A DNA stretch of 64,000 nt from Piper betle (lineage: Eukaryota > Streptophyta > Magnoliopsida > Piperales > Piperaceae). The translations under genes and the position numbers were made by a program. The notes under the pieces are model-generated. The model did not search any database, was not told where the DNA came from, and saw only the letters and a list, made by a program, of their open reading frames with translations. The stretch is from positions 186,001-250,000 of the forward strand of contig JAURVB010012659.1 of NCBI GenBank assembly GCA_033002965.1, read 5' to 3'. Shown here piece after piece: positions 34,233 to 45,933 of this stretch. Numbering within the stretch: the first letter of the stretch is position 1; every line of letters begins with the position of its first letter.

Positions 34233-34241
34233 TATAAATAG
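34233..34241 (+). promoter_or_regulatory. TATA box of LTR-E
   Basis: TATAAATAG, followed by a CT-rich leader (TTTTTCCCTCATTTGG, CTTGCCTTCCTCCTTCCTCC). This is the expected U3/R layout. Confidence 0.6.
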
Positions 34242-34401
34242 TAGCAAAACTTCAAGCTTTTTCCCTCATTTGGCTTCGTCTCCCCTTGCTTCTGCTTGCC
34301 TTCCTCCTTCCTCCTAGACTTTCCTAGCCCCTCCTAGGCTCCTCCTAGCCACCTAGGGTCCTAGGTCTTAGAGTAAGAAGCCCAAAGAGCCCTCTCCTTG
34401 G

Positions 34402-34462
34402 TCTCCTTTGAGGTAAAGGTCTCTCTTTTGGTCTCCTTTGAGGTAAAGGTCTCTCTTTTGGC
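34402..34462 (+). repeat. Two tandem copies of a 30-bp unit
   Basis: GGTCTCCTTTGAGGTAAAGG plus TCTCTCTTTT occurs twice head-to-tail in the transcribed leader of LTR-E. Confidence 0.85.
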
Positions 34463-34956
34463 CTCTCTACGTGCTTATTTGGTGCTGATTCATGCTTCTG
34501 CATTGTTTTGCATTATTTGATATCTTTTATATATAGAAACACTAGTTAGGAGTATATAGGGCTTAGAATAACGTCATTTGTCCATGCATAAAAATAAATA
34601 TGCATTTTTTAGTGCATTGATATCAAGTATATGCACCATTTTGCCATAAAATTCATATATTGTGTTGTAGATATCATTTTTGCAAGATTCTTGCCTTGTT
34701 GCACTCATCACGGTTAGTTCTACACTTTCTTGTTGAGCACTTTATTTGTTATGATGCATATATGCATGTAGAGGTGTCAAACTTGGAAAAAGATGGCAGC
34801 TTTCCCCATGACCTAGCTGCCTTTTCCCCTCATTTTTACACCCTCATGCAATTAGCTTTTCACATGAATCCTTTAAACGGTAATATTTCTCTATGTTGAC
34901 TTGTTCCTGAAAAATTATCATACTAAAACAACTACTTAAAAGATATGAACAAAACC

Positions 34957-35160
34957 GCTAATGTTGTGGTGTGTTTGCAGTGTTATATGGCTATCTTGCC
35001 ATGCATTGAGATTGTGCTTTGTGGTGATAAAATCTGTAAAAATTTCATAATGACTCCTTAATGTTATGGTGTGTTTGTAGTATTATATGGTTGTCTTGCC
35101 ATGCTTTGAGATTGAGCTTCGTGGTGATAAAATCTGTAAAAATTACATAATGACTCGCTA
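34957..35160 (+). repeat. 100-bp tandem duplication in LTR-E
   Basis: Two units share ATGTTRTGGTGTGTTTG, TATCTTGCCATGC or its variant, and GTGGTGATAAAATCTGTAA. They start at about 34961 and 35061 and differ at several positions. Confidence 0.85.
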
Positions 35161-37110
35161 ATTATCAAATAGAAATAAGTTAGTTTTGGTATTAAATAAA
35201 AATCATCTAGGTGATCACATTTGTCAGTGTTTTTGAGCGTGCATGAATGCACAGTGAAACCCTAATTCCTTGATTCTAGATTTAACATCTGAAACCCTAG
35301 TCAAATAGTGATGGAATTGGATTTGATTCCACCCACACTTTAAGTTGTATCACTTTCGCATCATTTCCAAATTTGGAAGCATTTGGCCTAATGGATCATG
35401 AGTTAGGATTTTCCTAAAACCAATAGGTCCACCCAGAAGTGAAATGACCAACTACATGGATTTTAGACTTGAAATCATACTGGACTCAAGCCTATGGTGT
35501 TAACTAACTACACCCACTGACCTATGCCCATTTGTAGTTTCCAAGCCCATGAAAAACCCTTAGCAACATTAGTGCACGGCCCAAGAACATTGTTTCGACA
35601 ACTTTTGCCCTACCTTAGTGGACCTTGTTTACCAAGTTGGCCCATGGTCCAACACTTGGTAAACATTCCACCTAACCCTTAAAGTGTCAAGGCCCACTTG
35701 GCTAATGTTCAGCCCACTTGGACATCATTTGGCTTGACCAAAAAATTGTCTAGTTAAGTTTGTTTGATTTAATCTAGGTGTTGAACTTTTCCAACTAAGT
35801 ATACTTTGTAACCCTGAACTCTAATTAAGCTATCTAATGATATTTAATACTTTATTTAGAAAGCCATCATGATAATTAAGCATCTTTTATACTGTGCATT
35901 TGTTGAGGCTTCGCCTCGATGTACTTGTCGATGTGATCTAAGTTTGATTCGGATAGCATCTTTGTGCTAGGGTATGCGGGGTGAGCTTGTCAATCTAGGA
36001 CGCATAGCTTCACTCATCTACGTCCATAGGACTCTCCCTTTGTTTCATCTCTTCTTGACTCACTGAGTATCTTATTTAATTACATTTTAGACATAGGACG
36101 ACATCAGAGGCATTTTATCAGATTCTTTCGATGTTGGGTCATTCAATCTATTTCCCACAAGTTTAGCAAAACTTTAAGGTTTAGATCCCTTGATGGTTTT
36201 CGAAAGATAAGATATAGAAAGTTATTATACAAGTCACTACCTAAGCCTACTAAGTATATGTATGAGGGTTTATGGTTTACTGAATATAAAAGAGTTGTAC
36301 AAGTATTATGAATCGCACTAGTACTCTTTTAAACTATGAGGTAATGTGAAGTATGAGGGTAATGAATAACAAAACACATTTTCAAAATTTATGGCATTAA
36401 CTTAACAGTTCATTTTCCACCTGAATACTAATGTGGAGCGGATAATCTTTAGGGTAAAGGCTTACAATCGTCTCCAGGGTGTATAACCCATAGAGCCTCA
36501 GATTATGATGAGGAGCAAATCTAAGTGCACAAAGCCTGTTTGGTTGTAGTTGTGTTTGTAAAGAAACGTGGGTAGGAGGAGCATATGGACCGTACCACAT
36601 GAAGAACCCATGTGAAGATAGAGTGTTAGGGTATGATTCTCTAGCATCCGATGATGCCTCTTGTGTTTAATTTTCCTTGTGGTGGTGTGTGGAATAGGTA
36701 ACCATGACCCATTATTTAATTTGAGCAAATTAGGGCACCTAATCCCATTATTTCAATTAAGTATAGATATTTGAGCATGTCACAATATCCAACCTCTTAG
36801 CTGTATTGGGGGAGTTGCCTTCGTGTAGCTTGAATTGATCATCATATTTATAAAGTCACCCTCTTAGTCGCAAGGGAGGTGCTGCCTCTATTGGATCTTG
36901 GAGTGTTCATATAGGATCTTTAATTGTAAGAACTGCCCTACGTAGTATAAACTCTAAACACATTCAATGAAAATCCAATATGGTGTTGTCTTAAGCCTTC
37001 TGGATGGTTACTTTCCACTTTTGTGAAGTTTGCATGCAATAGCCCAACGAGTTTCCAAATTATAATATTATGGTTCGGTCCATCCCTTTGGGCTTAATTG
37101 GGGTGTTACA

Positions 37111-38392
37111 ACTTAATATCAAAGCCAACCTCTTAGACAATTAGGGCAGCTCACTTTCAGAGTGTGTCTGTTATATGTGCATGATGAATGTTGTAGGTGC
37201 GCTTGCATGTGTATAAAATGGTTATGACCCCCCCCACCATGAGCTCGTCCACATCCTGGTCTACAGTTATGTCTTTTGTGTACATTTTTGCCAACCCTTT
37301 TTGCGTTGTTCAGACCGTTAGTTTGCGAGCCGTCAGTTTGTGAGACTATCTACATTAGTGTTAGATTTGTGACATAGTTGATCTAAATAGATGGTTGAGC
37401 ATCCATATAGAGGTTGACCCTTGGTACGACACTAATCTTCACTAGTGCCACCACCTGTCACACGATCCCCATCACTTGGTTAGGAGTTGATGGCGGACCC
37501 TCAGATGGAGTTGATCAAGGTTCTGCATGAGGAGTAGCAGACCTGAGGGCTCAGTAGTTGAGAGCTAGGGGGGACCATCAGAGGTTCCAGAATGACATGA
37601 GCCAACTGTTGGACACAATTCGGGATATGGCCATGGTAGAGGACAAACTGGAGAAGAGGTCAGCAGATGCGAAAACTCTTGTTGAGACCTCTGAGCCGAA
37701 GCATGTACCGCCAGTGCCACTACTACGGGCACAGTTCACCCATATCCCCACAGCCCAACTTGTAGTAGGCCTATATGAGATCCCAGCCCTAGGGATGCTA
37801 GTGGGAGTTTGGCTCCCCCGACAAGCTGATAGTGAGGCTGATCGTCGAGGTCTTGATAGTTTGTAGTTGGAGAGGGCTCTAGCAATCAAGGCCTAGAGCA
37901 CCATCAAAACAAGAAATTGTGGGATGTTAACTGTTTCCTGAAGAATGGTGGACACCTATTGTACGGGAGCACGAATCCTGAGCTATCACTAGAGTGGGTT
38001 GATTTAGAACGGGCAATACTGACACATATGGGCTATCCTCTGGAGCTATGGGTGCACATGGCCACCTGGGCCATGAAGAGTATGGGTAAACTCTAGTGGG
38101 AGTCTACTCATACTGGATTTCTATAGGGCAGGGCCCTAGAGCAGATTGTTTGGGACATGCTTAGCGAGGCCTTTTACTACTAGTACTTCTCCGTCATTGT
38201 GAGAGCAAAGAAGAGGATGGAGTTTCTGTCTTTGAGATAGTTGGAGGGTACTTCTGTGGTGGAGTGCTAGGCAAGATTCCTTATGCTGGAGAGGTTTACC
38301 CCGGGTAACTTCTCGTCATAGAGGGAGCGACCTGCCTAGTTTGTATTCAACTTGTGCATCAGTTTTTGACCGGTCATGTCCACTTTCTCATG
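37111..38392 (+). pseudogene. Degenerate gypsy gag after LTR-E
   Basis: After the primer site (37113-37126), a decayed frame gives ADPQMELIKVLHEE near 37490, FHYxYFSVIVRAKKRMEFLS near 38170-38230 and ARFLMLERFTPGNFSS near 38270-38320. This matches the capsid order of Tekay/Del-type gypsy gag (RAQKRxEFLxLxQG, YxxRFxxLERFAPG). TAG stops replace Gln and Trp codons repeatedly. The remnant stops at the TRIM at 38393; no pol follows. Confidence 0.6.
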
Positions 38393-38842
38393 TGTGAGAT
38401 CCCTTAACTTAGTCCCATATCTAATACCTAATATGATAAAACTCTGTTTATAAGTGGGAATAGACTTTAGATCTTTAACTTGGTTAACCACTTTTAAAAG
38501 AAATAACTTACCCCATTACATTGCACTTTGGGCTGGAGCCTCACAAATGGTATCAAACCAACCTGGTTTCGTATTCCCAGGGACGTTGGCTAAGGCTACT
38601 AGTCACGGGTCAGAGAAAGATGTGTACTGAGGCTAGCAACAGGGCCATGTGTAGGAATTTCGAGGAGGAAATTTCCTAAGGTAGGTAGATTGTGAGATCC
38701 CTCAACTTAGTCCCAAATCAAATACCTACTGAGATAAGATCCTGTTTATAAATGGGAATTGACTATAGATCTTTAACTTAGTTAACAACTTTTTAAGAAA
38801 TGGCTTAGACCATTACGTTGTACTTTGGGCTGAGTCGTTACA
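38393..38842 (+). mobile_element. TRIM-A element (LTR-A, short internal, LTR-A)
   Basis: 5' LTR 38393-38545, internal 38546-38690, 3' LTR 38691-38842. The LTRs start TGTGAGATCCC; the 3' copy ends GAGTCGTTACA. The internal piece has a primer-site-like AATGGTATCAAACC and ends AAGGTAGGTAGAT, purine-rich, just before the 3' LTR. It is non-coding. The flanking five bases do not match (TCATG, TGTGG); instead the 3' LTR is followed by another primer-site-like TGTGGTATCAAAATT. Confidence 0.85.
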
Positions 38843-39239
38843 TGTGGTATCAAAATTGTGTTTTTCACGGAACCATGTAAATCAACCCTTACCTTGTTGA
38901 AATCTAAGAGTCCACTATCCAAAGGGTAAAAATTTCTTTTATATAAGCATTCATCATTCTTTTGTAAAATAAATTTTCATTGTTTTAGATAGTAAGTAAT
39001 TATAGGTGTGCCACTTATGTGTCATGCTAGGTGCACTTGACACTTAAACCAATGAGCGTATATGGGGACACCTTTACAATTAGAGGTATTATCTAGGTAG
39101 TGGTATGGGACACTTGTGTGATATGGATGATAGTGTCAAGGGATAGTGTACCCCACTTTAACTATGCATATAAGTGGTAATGCTTAAATCAAGAAAAAAA
39201 AACACCAACGAATTATAGTTTCCTATGTACCAAGATATG
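38843..39239 (+). other. Internal-like leader after TRIM-A
   Basis: The first 80 bp (TGTGGTATCAAAATTGTG .. ACCTTGTTGAAA) resemble the leader after the primer site of the chromovirus at 57789 down to 57710. So a further LTR-A-type element was probably once continuous here. The remainder is featureless. Confidence 0.45.
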
Positions 39240-42075
39240 TGTAAAACCCGGGACTCGAGTCTGGGTTTTATAGTCATTAACCAGTCGATTTGACCATGGT
39301 TCGAGTCCGTTCAGCTTCCTAGAACACATGTGCGGGGCCGAGGCCGACCGTGTGCACGTGCTATGAGGGTTCATGTATACCCAAGTATCGATGATAGCGT
39401 CAGATACGCATCAACAGACTGAGTTATCAGTAGATATGAGAGTATACAGTTGATGATTTTTTTTTCATGTTGTGACCATAGAATTAGTTTAGGCCGAATA
39501 ACGCAATAGGACGCATTAGGTGGTATTCGGGTGGGTTATTAGTTATAGAGCATGTCATTTGGATGTGGTGTTGTTTTGTTTGATTTTATGGGATTTTTCC
39601 CAATTTTTTAGGGATTTATTCCAAGTTAGTTATTATTCTTGACTCGAGCCGATGTCGAGTCAAGTTTTATTTACAAGTTTGTCACTCCTATATTTCTCAT
39701 CTACCTCCCCCAAACCTCGACATCTTCACCACCGCCGCCCTTGAGGCTGTTACCACCGCCGCCAACGCCACCTCGCTGCCGATCGACGCTGCCTAGCCCG
39801 GCCGTGCCGTCGCCTTGCCGCCTCGACCATGCCCAGCCACCGTCCAGCCATCGCAACGCCAGAAATTGCCCACGATTTCACAGCTGTTCCCGATGTGATT
39901 CTGCCGCCATCTGCACCGAACCGCCGTCGCTGTGACATCGAAGCTCTTCCCTCAACTTCCCCTACCTTTCCCCCTTACCTAGCGCCGCCGTCGAGGCCGG
40001 CCGTGGGTTTGATTGGAGCAACCGACCGCCCCGACCGAACTTGACGCCGCCGTCAGTGGCCATCGCTGCCGCGGCTGCCCTTGTCGTCACCACCATTGGG
40101 TCAAGCTCGCCGAGACGGTGCTAACCCTTACATCCAATTGCTCCACCGGAGCAATTGCCGGAAAACCATGGGAACTACTAGAAAACTGCCGGCACAATCG
40201 CCGGAAAACTGCCGGCTCGACTTCACCGCCTTCGTCTATCGGCACTGATTTTAGCACCGATCGCGAGGTGGTTTTTCCTTCTTTTCTTAGTATTATTATA
40301 TGCATGTTGTGGTCATGGTAACATATTAGAATTAATTTTATTAACTTTATGATTTTAGTTTAATTAATCGTGAATTATGATAAACATGTTTTGATTAGCG
40401 TAGATTGTGTTGTGTGATCTAAATGCTCACTAATGAAATTATTAGTAAACCACTGAATAGTTATTTAAATGCGTGCTAGCTAGTTAATTTATGAATTTGC
40501 ATAATTTGGGTTTTGCATGCTAGTATTAAGTTAAACGGATTAAATTAATTAAACCATTGTCACCTAATTAGAATAGGTATGTTTTGAAATTGGAATTAAA
40601 AGTGCTAGGTAATAAGTAACGTATGAAATCATAAAATTATTAACTTGCTTGACAATTAGAGATTTAGTGTGATTGTTAAGATGATTGTCATGTTTGATTA
40701 GATTCATGTATGCATGTGGATATATTAATTATATAGGCGTGCATCATGTATGTATGGGCATTAGAAAATAGTTATGTTCATGTAGGTTCGTTGTAGGAGC
40801 TCGCCATCTAGGCACGAGACTGCACTTGGAGCTTCTGACAGGTCCGTTAGGATACGCTTCTCAGGTTTTATCGCTCTACTCTATCAGTGATTTGATTTAT
40901 TGATCGTAGGACATGTCAGGTGGATGATTTATCGAACCCCACCTAATACGGGTCATTTGGCCAATTGTTTTTGAAATTAATAGCCCTCAAAGATGAGATC
41001 CCTCGAGCTTGTTTTCGAAGATAAGATCCACCTCAAGTTGCCTTCAGGCCTATTATAATAAATTCCGACCCAGCCCTATAAATAGTTTTATCGAGTTTTC
41101 AGTGAGACAAGAGAAGATGAATCGACTTGCACGTACCATGAGCGGATGTCGTGCCAGTGAAAGCAGGCTCTGGATTAGTGAGCAACCTGTTCCATTCCCG
41201 AGGGATCCTAACAACTCTATGTTTGAGCTCCTCACACCCAGAGAACGTAGAGGTTTACGGGTACTGTTAAGTACAGCGCATGTCCAGACTTGTGGTTCAA
41301 AGGGTACTAAAGGCGCATGCCTGAGAGTACTCGGCCTACGTGCTCAAGGCCAGGAGTCATGTGGAGGTTCGGAGAGGGCTTAGGATAAAAGTTTTATGAG
41401 AAGTACTGAAAAAGAAGTGCCGAGAGTGGCACAGTACTAGATAGATCAGGATGTTGTTGAGTCAGCTGCTCAATGGCTCCTCTTTAGTAGCCCTATGAGA
41501 GTTCTTGAGGAAGATATATAATTGTTTGCTTTCCATGAGAGTTTGCTTTCATGTTCTAATTTGATATTAGTTATTTTTGGACCAGTGACACCTGTTGCTG
41601 ACGTTTTTCTACTATATGTAGGTGAGGATGATGAATGGTGTATGCCGGCCTTGACGAAGGATTAGCGCTTGCACACACATACTTGGTGCCACGTCGACTT
41701 TTGGGTAAGATGTGATGTGATTGTATGATGATTGTGGATGGATATGGTTGTGTATATATATATGCATATGTTTGTGAGGCTCGTATGCATCGTTTTGGAA
41801 ATGTTTGGAAATGTTTTGAGAAAAGCTTTAATGATGTGCGATGCTGAAATGAAAAAGGAACCAAATGAGCTGAGTATGAATTGCAGGTGGGCTAGACCCA
41901 ATTACAAGATGTGTTGTTGCTTAAATCCTATTGTGGTGTGCATTATGGTTTTATATATATACCCTATAATGTGCCGTGTTTTTAACAGGTCATCTCCTTA
42001 TTGCACTTTTAAGGGAAACTTTGTCCGTCTTATTCCAGAATTTTTGGGAATTTTATTGCTATTTAAAGTAATTTA
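39240..42075 (+). mobile_element. LTR-C copy, truncated at its 3' end
   Basis: It starts TGTAAAACCCGGGACTCGAG, like 45934 and 60276, and follows the same layout: GC-rich block with GCCGGAAAACTGCC motifs at 39690-40310, the GGAGCTCGCC segment near 40797, TATAAATAG at 41077, CTATATGTAGG near 41612, and GCACTTTTAAGG near 42004. Similarity stops near 42075, before the terminal GGTGTTACA. Short frames in the GC-rich block are not supported as genes. Confidence 0.75.
41077..41085 (+). promoter_or_regulatory. TATA box of the LTR-C copy
   Basis: TATAAATAG, in the same relative place as 47750 in the intact LTR-C. Confidence 0.55.
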
Positions 42076-42359
42076 AAATGATTACTCAAATACAATAAAG
42101 TATCAACTTTTGAGATGTCCTTGAACAATTTGGCTTTAAAATGTAGAATTAGTGAAGAAGTATATCAAATTGACTAACATGATCAACCATCACAAAGTAG
42201 AAGTGGACAAAAAAATTTGTAAATCGTGATTTCTCGAAAATAACTTTTATAAGAAAATGTGAAGATATTTAAACTAACTCAAATAGAGCTAAATACAAGT
42301 ACACCAAAGTATAATGGAAGAAATGCCTAAGACATGATAAGAAAGAAGTTAGATGAATG
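42076..42359. other. AT-rich spacer between LTR pieces
   Basis: A short run near 42290-42345 hints at a copia integrase stretch (TPKYNGR..DMIRK) but is too weak to call. Nothing else was recognised. Confidence 0.3.
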
Positions 42360-43737
42360 AGTAATATTCTCTTATAACCCTATTATAATTTTTAGGACAA
42401 AAATTCCCAAGTTAGGGGAGATTGTGAAACCCCGATTTTTCTCCCTATTATAATTTTGAAGACAAAAATTTCCAAGTTGGTGAGATTGTAAAACCCTGAA
42501 AGTAATTAGATTATTTTATTTGGGGTTTTGTAAATAGTAGAACGAATGTTAAATATTATTTAATTAAATTGATTCTTAGGAATTAATATCATAAATTATC
42601 AATTATAACATTTAGAGTACTGGTAAATGGTATTTATGGATAATTTTAAATAAGTTTTATTTATTAAAATTTTGGGATTGAGAGTCATGAATGCAATTTG
42701 GCACTCATTTGCTTCAACTCAATAGTCAATTTTTTGACTTTTCGTTATCACACAAATAGTTGGTGTTTAATATAGTCATGCATGATTATGTTCTTTTTTA
42801 TAAATTAATGTAGTGACTTCTTGAATTCCATACATATTATTCTATATAAAGGATAATTCTATTGATGTTAAATAAAATATCATCTTGATAGTTTGTGAAC
42901 ACATTTGGCTCATAAAGGGAAGACTTTAGAAAAGTTTCATTCATATTAGGATCGTGTGTCATAGTTGTGGGTGCCTCATCACAATTCTAGGTTCGTATAA
43001 TTACTTAAAATGTTATATATTTATATTTGAGAGCCTTGGTCAGCCTGAGCCCACATTCGACCACCATGCGTCGAGCGCAACTGGGGTCAAAGAATTGACT
43101 CAGTCCAACATAGGGCAGCACCCTTAAACTTCTTCAAGATTAAATACCTGCCCCCATGCCGAAAGGGGTGACATAGTGTACTAGCGTAAGACGGCTCATT
43201 ATACATTTGTGATACCCAGAGGGTGAGCCAATGGCAAATATCGGTAACTATAGGTCGTGGGTCACGTAGCGTGTGTGCACATACATAGGATTGTAGCTGG
43301 ATGGGGTGGCCGCCCCTCCCTACATATTAAGCGCACGACATAAGCTTATAATCACTAAAAGACTCAAATTTAGATGTTGTGAAATATATATTAACTTGTT
43401 TCTTGTTATTATATGACTTAATATTTTTATCACTAATATGGAATTGCCTTCACAGGTGTGAGCATTATCAAAGGATGAGTAAAGTTGGGACAGTTGGAGG
43501 ACTCTGTTATTAAATTATTATTTTTTATTATAAGTTGTTATACTTCTAGAATGTTTGCTTGGCAATGGGATTTTGGTTCAGTTCATAGGGCTTAGATTAT
43601 TCCGAGCATTTGTTATATTAAATTTTACGTTATGGGTTTATTTAAAGTATTAAAAATTAATAAAAAATTAATTTATGTGATACTTAATTTCATATAGTAA
43701 CATTTGGCTAGTTGTTAGGAACAGACGGGTTGTTACA
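42360..43737 (+). mobile_element. LTR-D with preceding polypurine junction
   Basis: The LTR at 42487-43737 starts TGTAAAACCCTGAAAG and ends GGGTTGTTACA. It is preceded by GACAAAAATTTCCAAGTTGG and TGAGAT, the typical gypsy pol-end/polypurine sequence, so it is a 3' LTR whose internal region is lost. The junction is duplicated: a parallel block ending GGGGAGATTGTGAAACCCC lies about 60 bp upstream. It contains CAGCCTGAGCCCACATTCG near 43035, shared with LTR-B at 52379. No matching target duplication was seen. Confidence 0.75.
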
Positions 43738-43859
43738 GAGTAATTCATCATGCAATCCACATGAATAATATTTCATCATCAAAATTTGAAATACCCAAGT
43801 TCCAAACTTAATAGGGTTTAGTGAGAAGTTGTGTAGAAATGGACTTCAGTTACCCTTCA

Positions 43860-45180
43860 ATCAACGGCTCGACAAACAAAGACACAAGAGTTAAAGGCAT
43901 GATGCATTAAAGTTTGACAAGCATTTGGTAGTACATTTGGCTAGCAAAGATGATCTTTGGCGAAACTTAGAAAACAAATCATAGAGTTCGGAAACTCACA
44001 GCAGATTAGTGTAGTTTGAGAAGATGGTTTGGTAGACGCTCGATCACGCAATTGGCAGCTGAAGTTAACATGGCTAGTGTTAAATGAACATTCGTTTAAC
44101 ATTTGATCAATCGTTCAAAAATAGATCGTTTTAGAAAAGTTATTGAAACTAGCTATTGGAAAAAGAAAATAGGGGGATTCAAACCCCAACGGCTACTCTT
44201 CTTGGAGAGGCAATGGAAGCCTATAAATAGGGCCTTGGAGAATGTATTTACACACCTCTTGCTATCCTTGCTTACACTACACTCTCTTAGATCAAAAGTA
44301 GAAAAACAAGCTTGTACAAAGAAAGGCTAATCTATTAGCTTGTAGATACTTATGACTATAACATGGAGAGTGCATTCTAGAGTGGTTAGCTCAAGTATAT
44401 TTAAGCAATCTTATAAACTCCTAAGGTGTGGGAGTTTGTGTGTGTTGTGTGTTAAGCATGTTACTTGAGGAAAATAGGTGCTTGGAGAAGGTGTAGCTTC
44501 CAAAGTTGTAAAGCTTCAAGGATGTTTAGAGTTTTGGTTACCTAAGATCTTTGGTACTTGGTGCTTGTGAAGGAAGGCTTGTTGGAAGATCTAAGGTTGT
44601 TTGGACTACACGCTTTTTGGCACTTAAGGGGTATTGGTGAAGGAGTCCTAGTCTATTGCTCGTAAGTTTACAAATTGGTTTGACTAGTGAAGTTATAAAG
44701 ACCCACACAACCCAAAGACTTTATGAGATAAAAAGAGTACGTACCGGTTAGGAATATCTAGGAAAATTTGTTTGTGTCATCTCCCTTCTCTTTCTCTTCG
44801 TGTATTTATGCTATTTGATTTTACCACTTGATTTACACAATTACTTAACTCACTTGGGTTTGACTCGATCTCTATTGAGAATTAAGTAGTTTCAAGTTAT
44901 AGGCTATTTCCCTGCTTGTATAATTTGATTTGTTCACAACATAAGTAGTAATATGAAATAGAACTTATTATGCCTTACACACATACAAACATTATTATTC
45001 GAATTCGATTTGACTCATTGCCTTGCTTATCTTCTATTGTGACTATTTGTTTATTAATTACTTGTACTTCAAATTATTTCTTAAAATTTGTGGGGATCTA
45101 ACTATTTTTGATATGTGATTGTAATTAGCTTTGACCAGCATTAGATTGCCTTCAACTTCCCTGACAGGGATGTATTCACG
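43860..45180 (+). mobile_element. Probable LTR fragment (copia-like) with TATA box
   Basis: A TATA box at 44222-44230 (TATAAATAG) is followed by a leader and by the segment shared in inverted orientation with 18050-18780. There is no coding content; the frame at 44103-44330 spans the TATA region and is not a gene. LTR ends could not be fixed. Confidence 0.4.
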
Positions 45181-45928
45181 AATGCATAGAGGAGTGTCTA
45201 ATTAGGGAGAAGGGCTAGAAGCCTAAGAACTTTTTAGGGCATTGATCTAAGTGTATAGATATTGTAGACCTGGCTAACGACCTGCCTTGCTTCTCTCTCG
45301 GCTACGATGAAACACATCCTAACTACCAAACACAGCCTCCCTGGCAACTCGTGGACCTGCGTAGAATTGGGATGTGGCCAGGTAAGTTGCTTCGTAGCAC
45401 CCACCGCCCACTACCATAACAATCCAGCTTTTCACTCGGCGAATCATTACATCAGAAAATATAAGTTGAACAATTTACTAAATAAAAATACTACAAACAA
45501 ATCAATGAAACTATATTTTCTATTTATAGAATACAATACATTTCTCGTATTAAATAATGGGAAGATTACTTCTTTACAAGATTAAACCATTCCTGATCAT
45601 TTATTTATTAAGAATTAACACTAAAATAATTTATATATTATCTCTAAATCAACAATAATTGTATAACACATAAATTTAATAATTGTAGCCTTTAATATTA
45701 TTGTTTTTAACACTTTAATTCATAAGTATAATTTGAGAATCTTACTAGTGAAATGTAATCTTACAAAATTATTTCAAGACATCAACTTATTGATAAGGAA
45801 GATAAAATGTTCATTCTGACATGACATATGAATAATTATAATACCCAAAAACAACACCTTTATTGTTTCAAACACTTAGAACAATATTTGTTATTCGAAT
45901 ATGATATAATCAATCCAAAAGAGTAACA
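45181..45928. other. Spacer before the 17-kb element, nothing recognised
   Basis: A moderately GC-rich patch near 45280-45430 gives a 92-codon frame (45307-45585) without family resemblance; the rest is AT-rich. Confidence 0.45.
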
Positions 45929-45933
45929 ATACT
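45929..45933. other. Target site duplication ATACT (left)
   Basis: Matches 63097-63101, defining the 17.2-kb element between them. Confidence 0.95.

Larger units (their letters stand above)
33654..37110 (+). mobile_element. LTR-E, long 5' LTR of a gypsy element
   Basis: It begins TGTCCTCAAAATGCTGGGCT, ends GGGGTGTTACA, and is followed at once by a primer-site-like TTAATATCAAAGCC, which sets orientation and right border. A TATA box lies inside at 34233. The segment 35930-36430 parallels the LTR fragment at 1700-2170. The matching 3' LTR and target duplication were not found, so the left border rests on the TG and on similarity to LTR-C starts. At about 3.46 kb it is in the size range of Tekay/Del-type LTRs. 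Confidence 0.65.

Noticed and set aside
41009..41383. 124-codon frame downstream of the LTR-C TATA box
   Set aside because: Equivalent sequence at 47800-48070 and 62040-62280 carries several stops and shifts, so it is untranslated LTR leader.
42270..42350. Possible copia integrase scrap (TPKYNGR..DMIRK)
   Set aside because: About 25 residues with a stop and no neighbouring domains; too weak to annotate.
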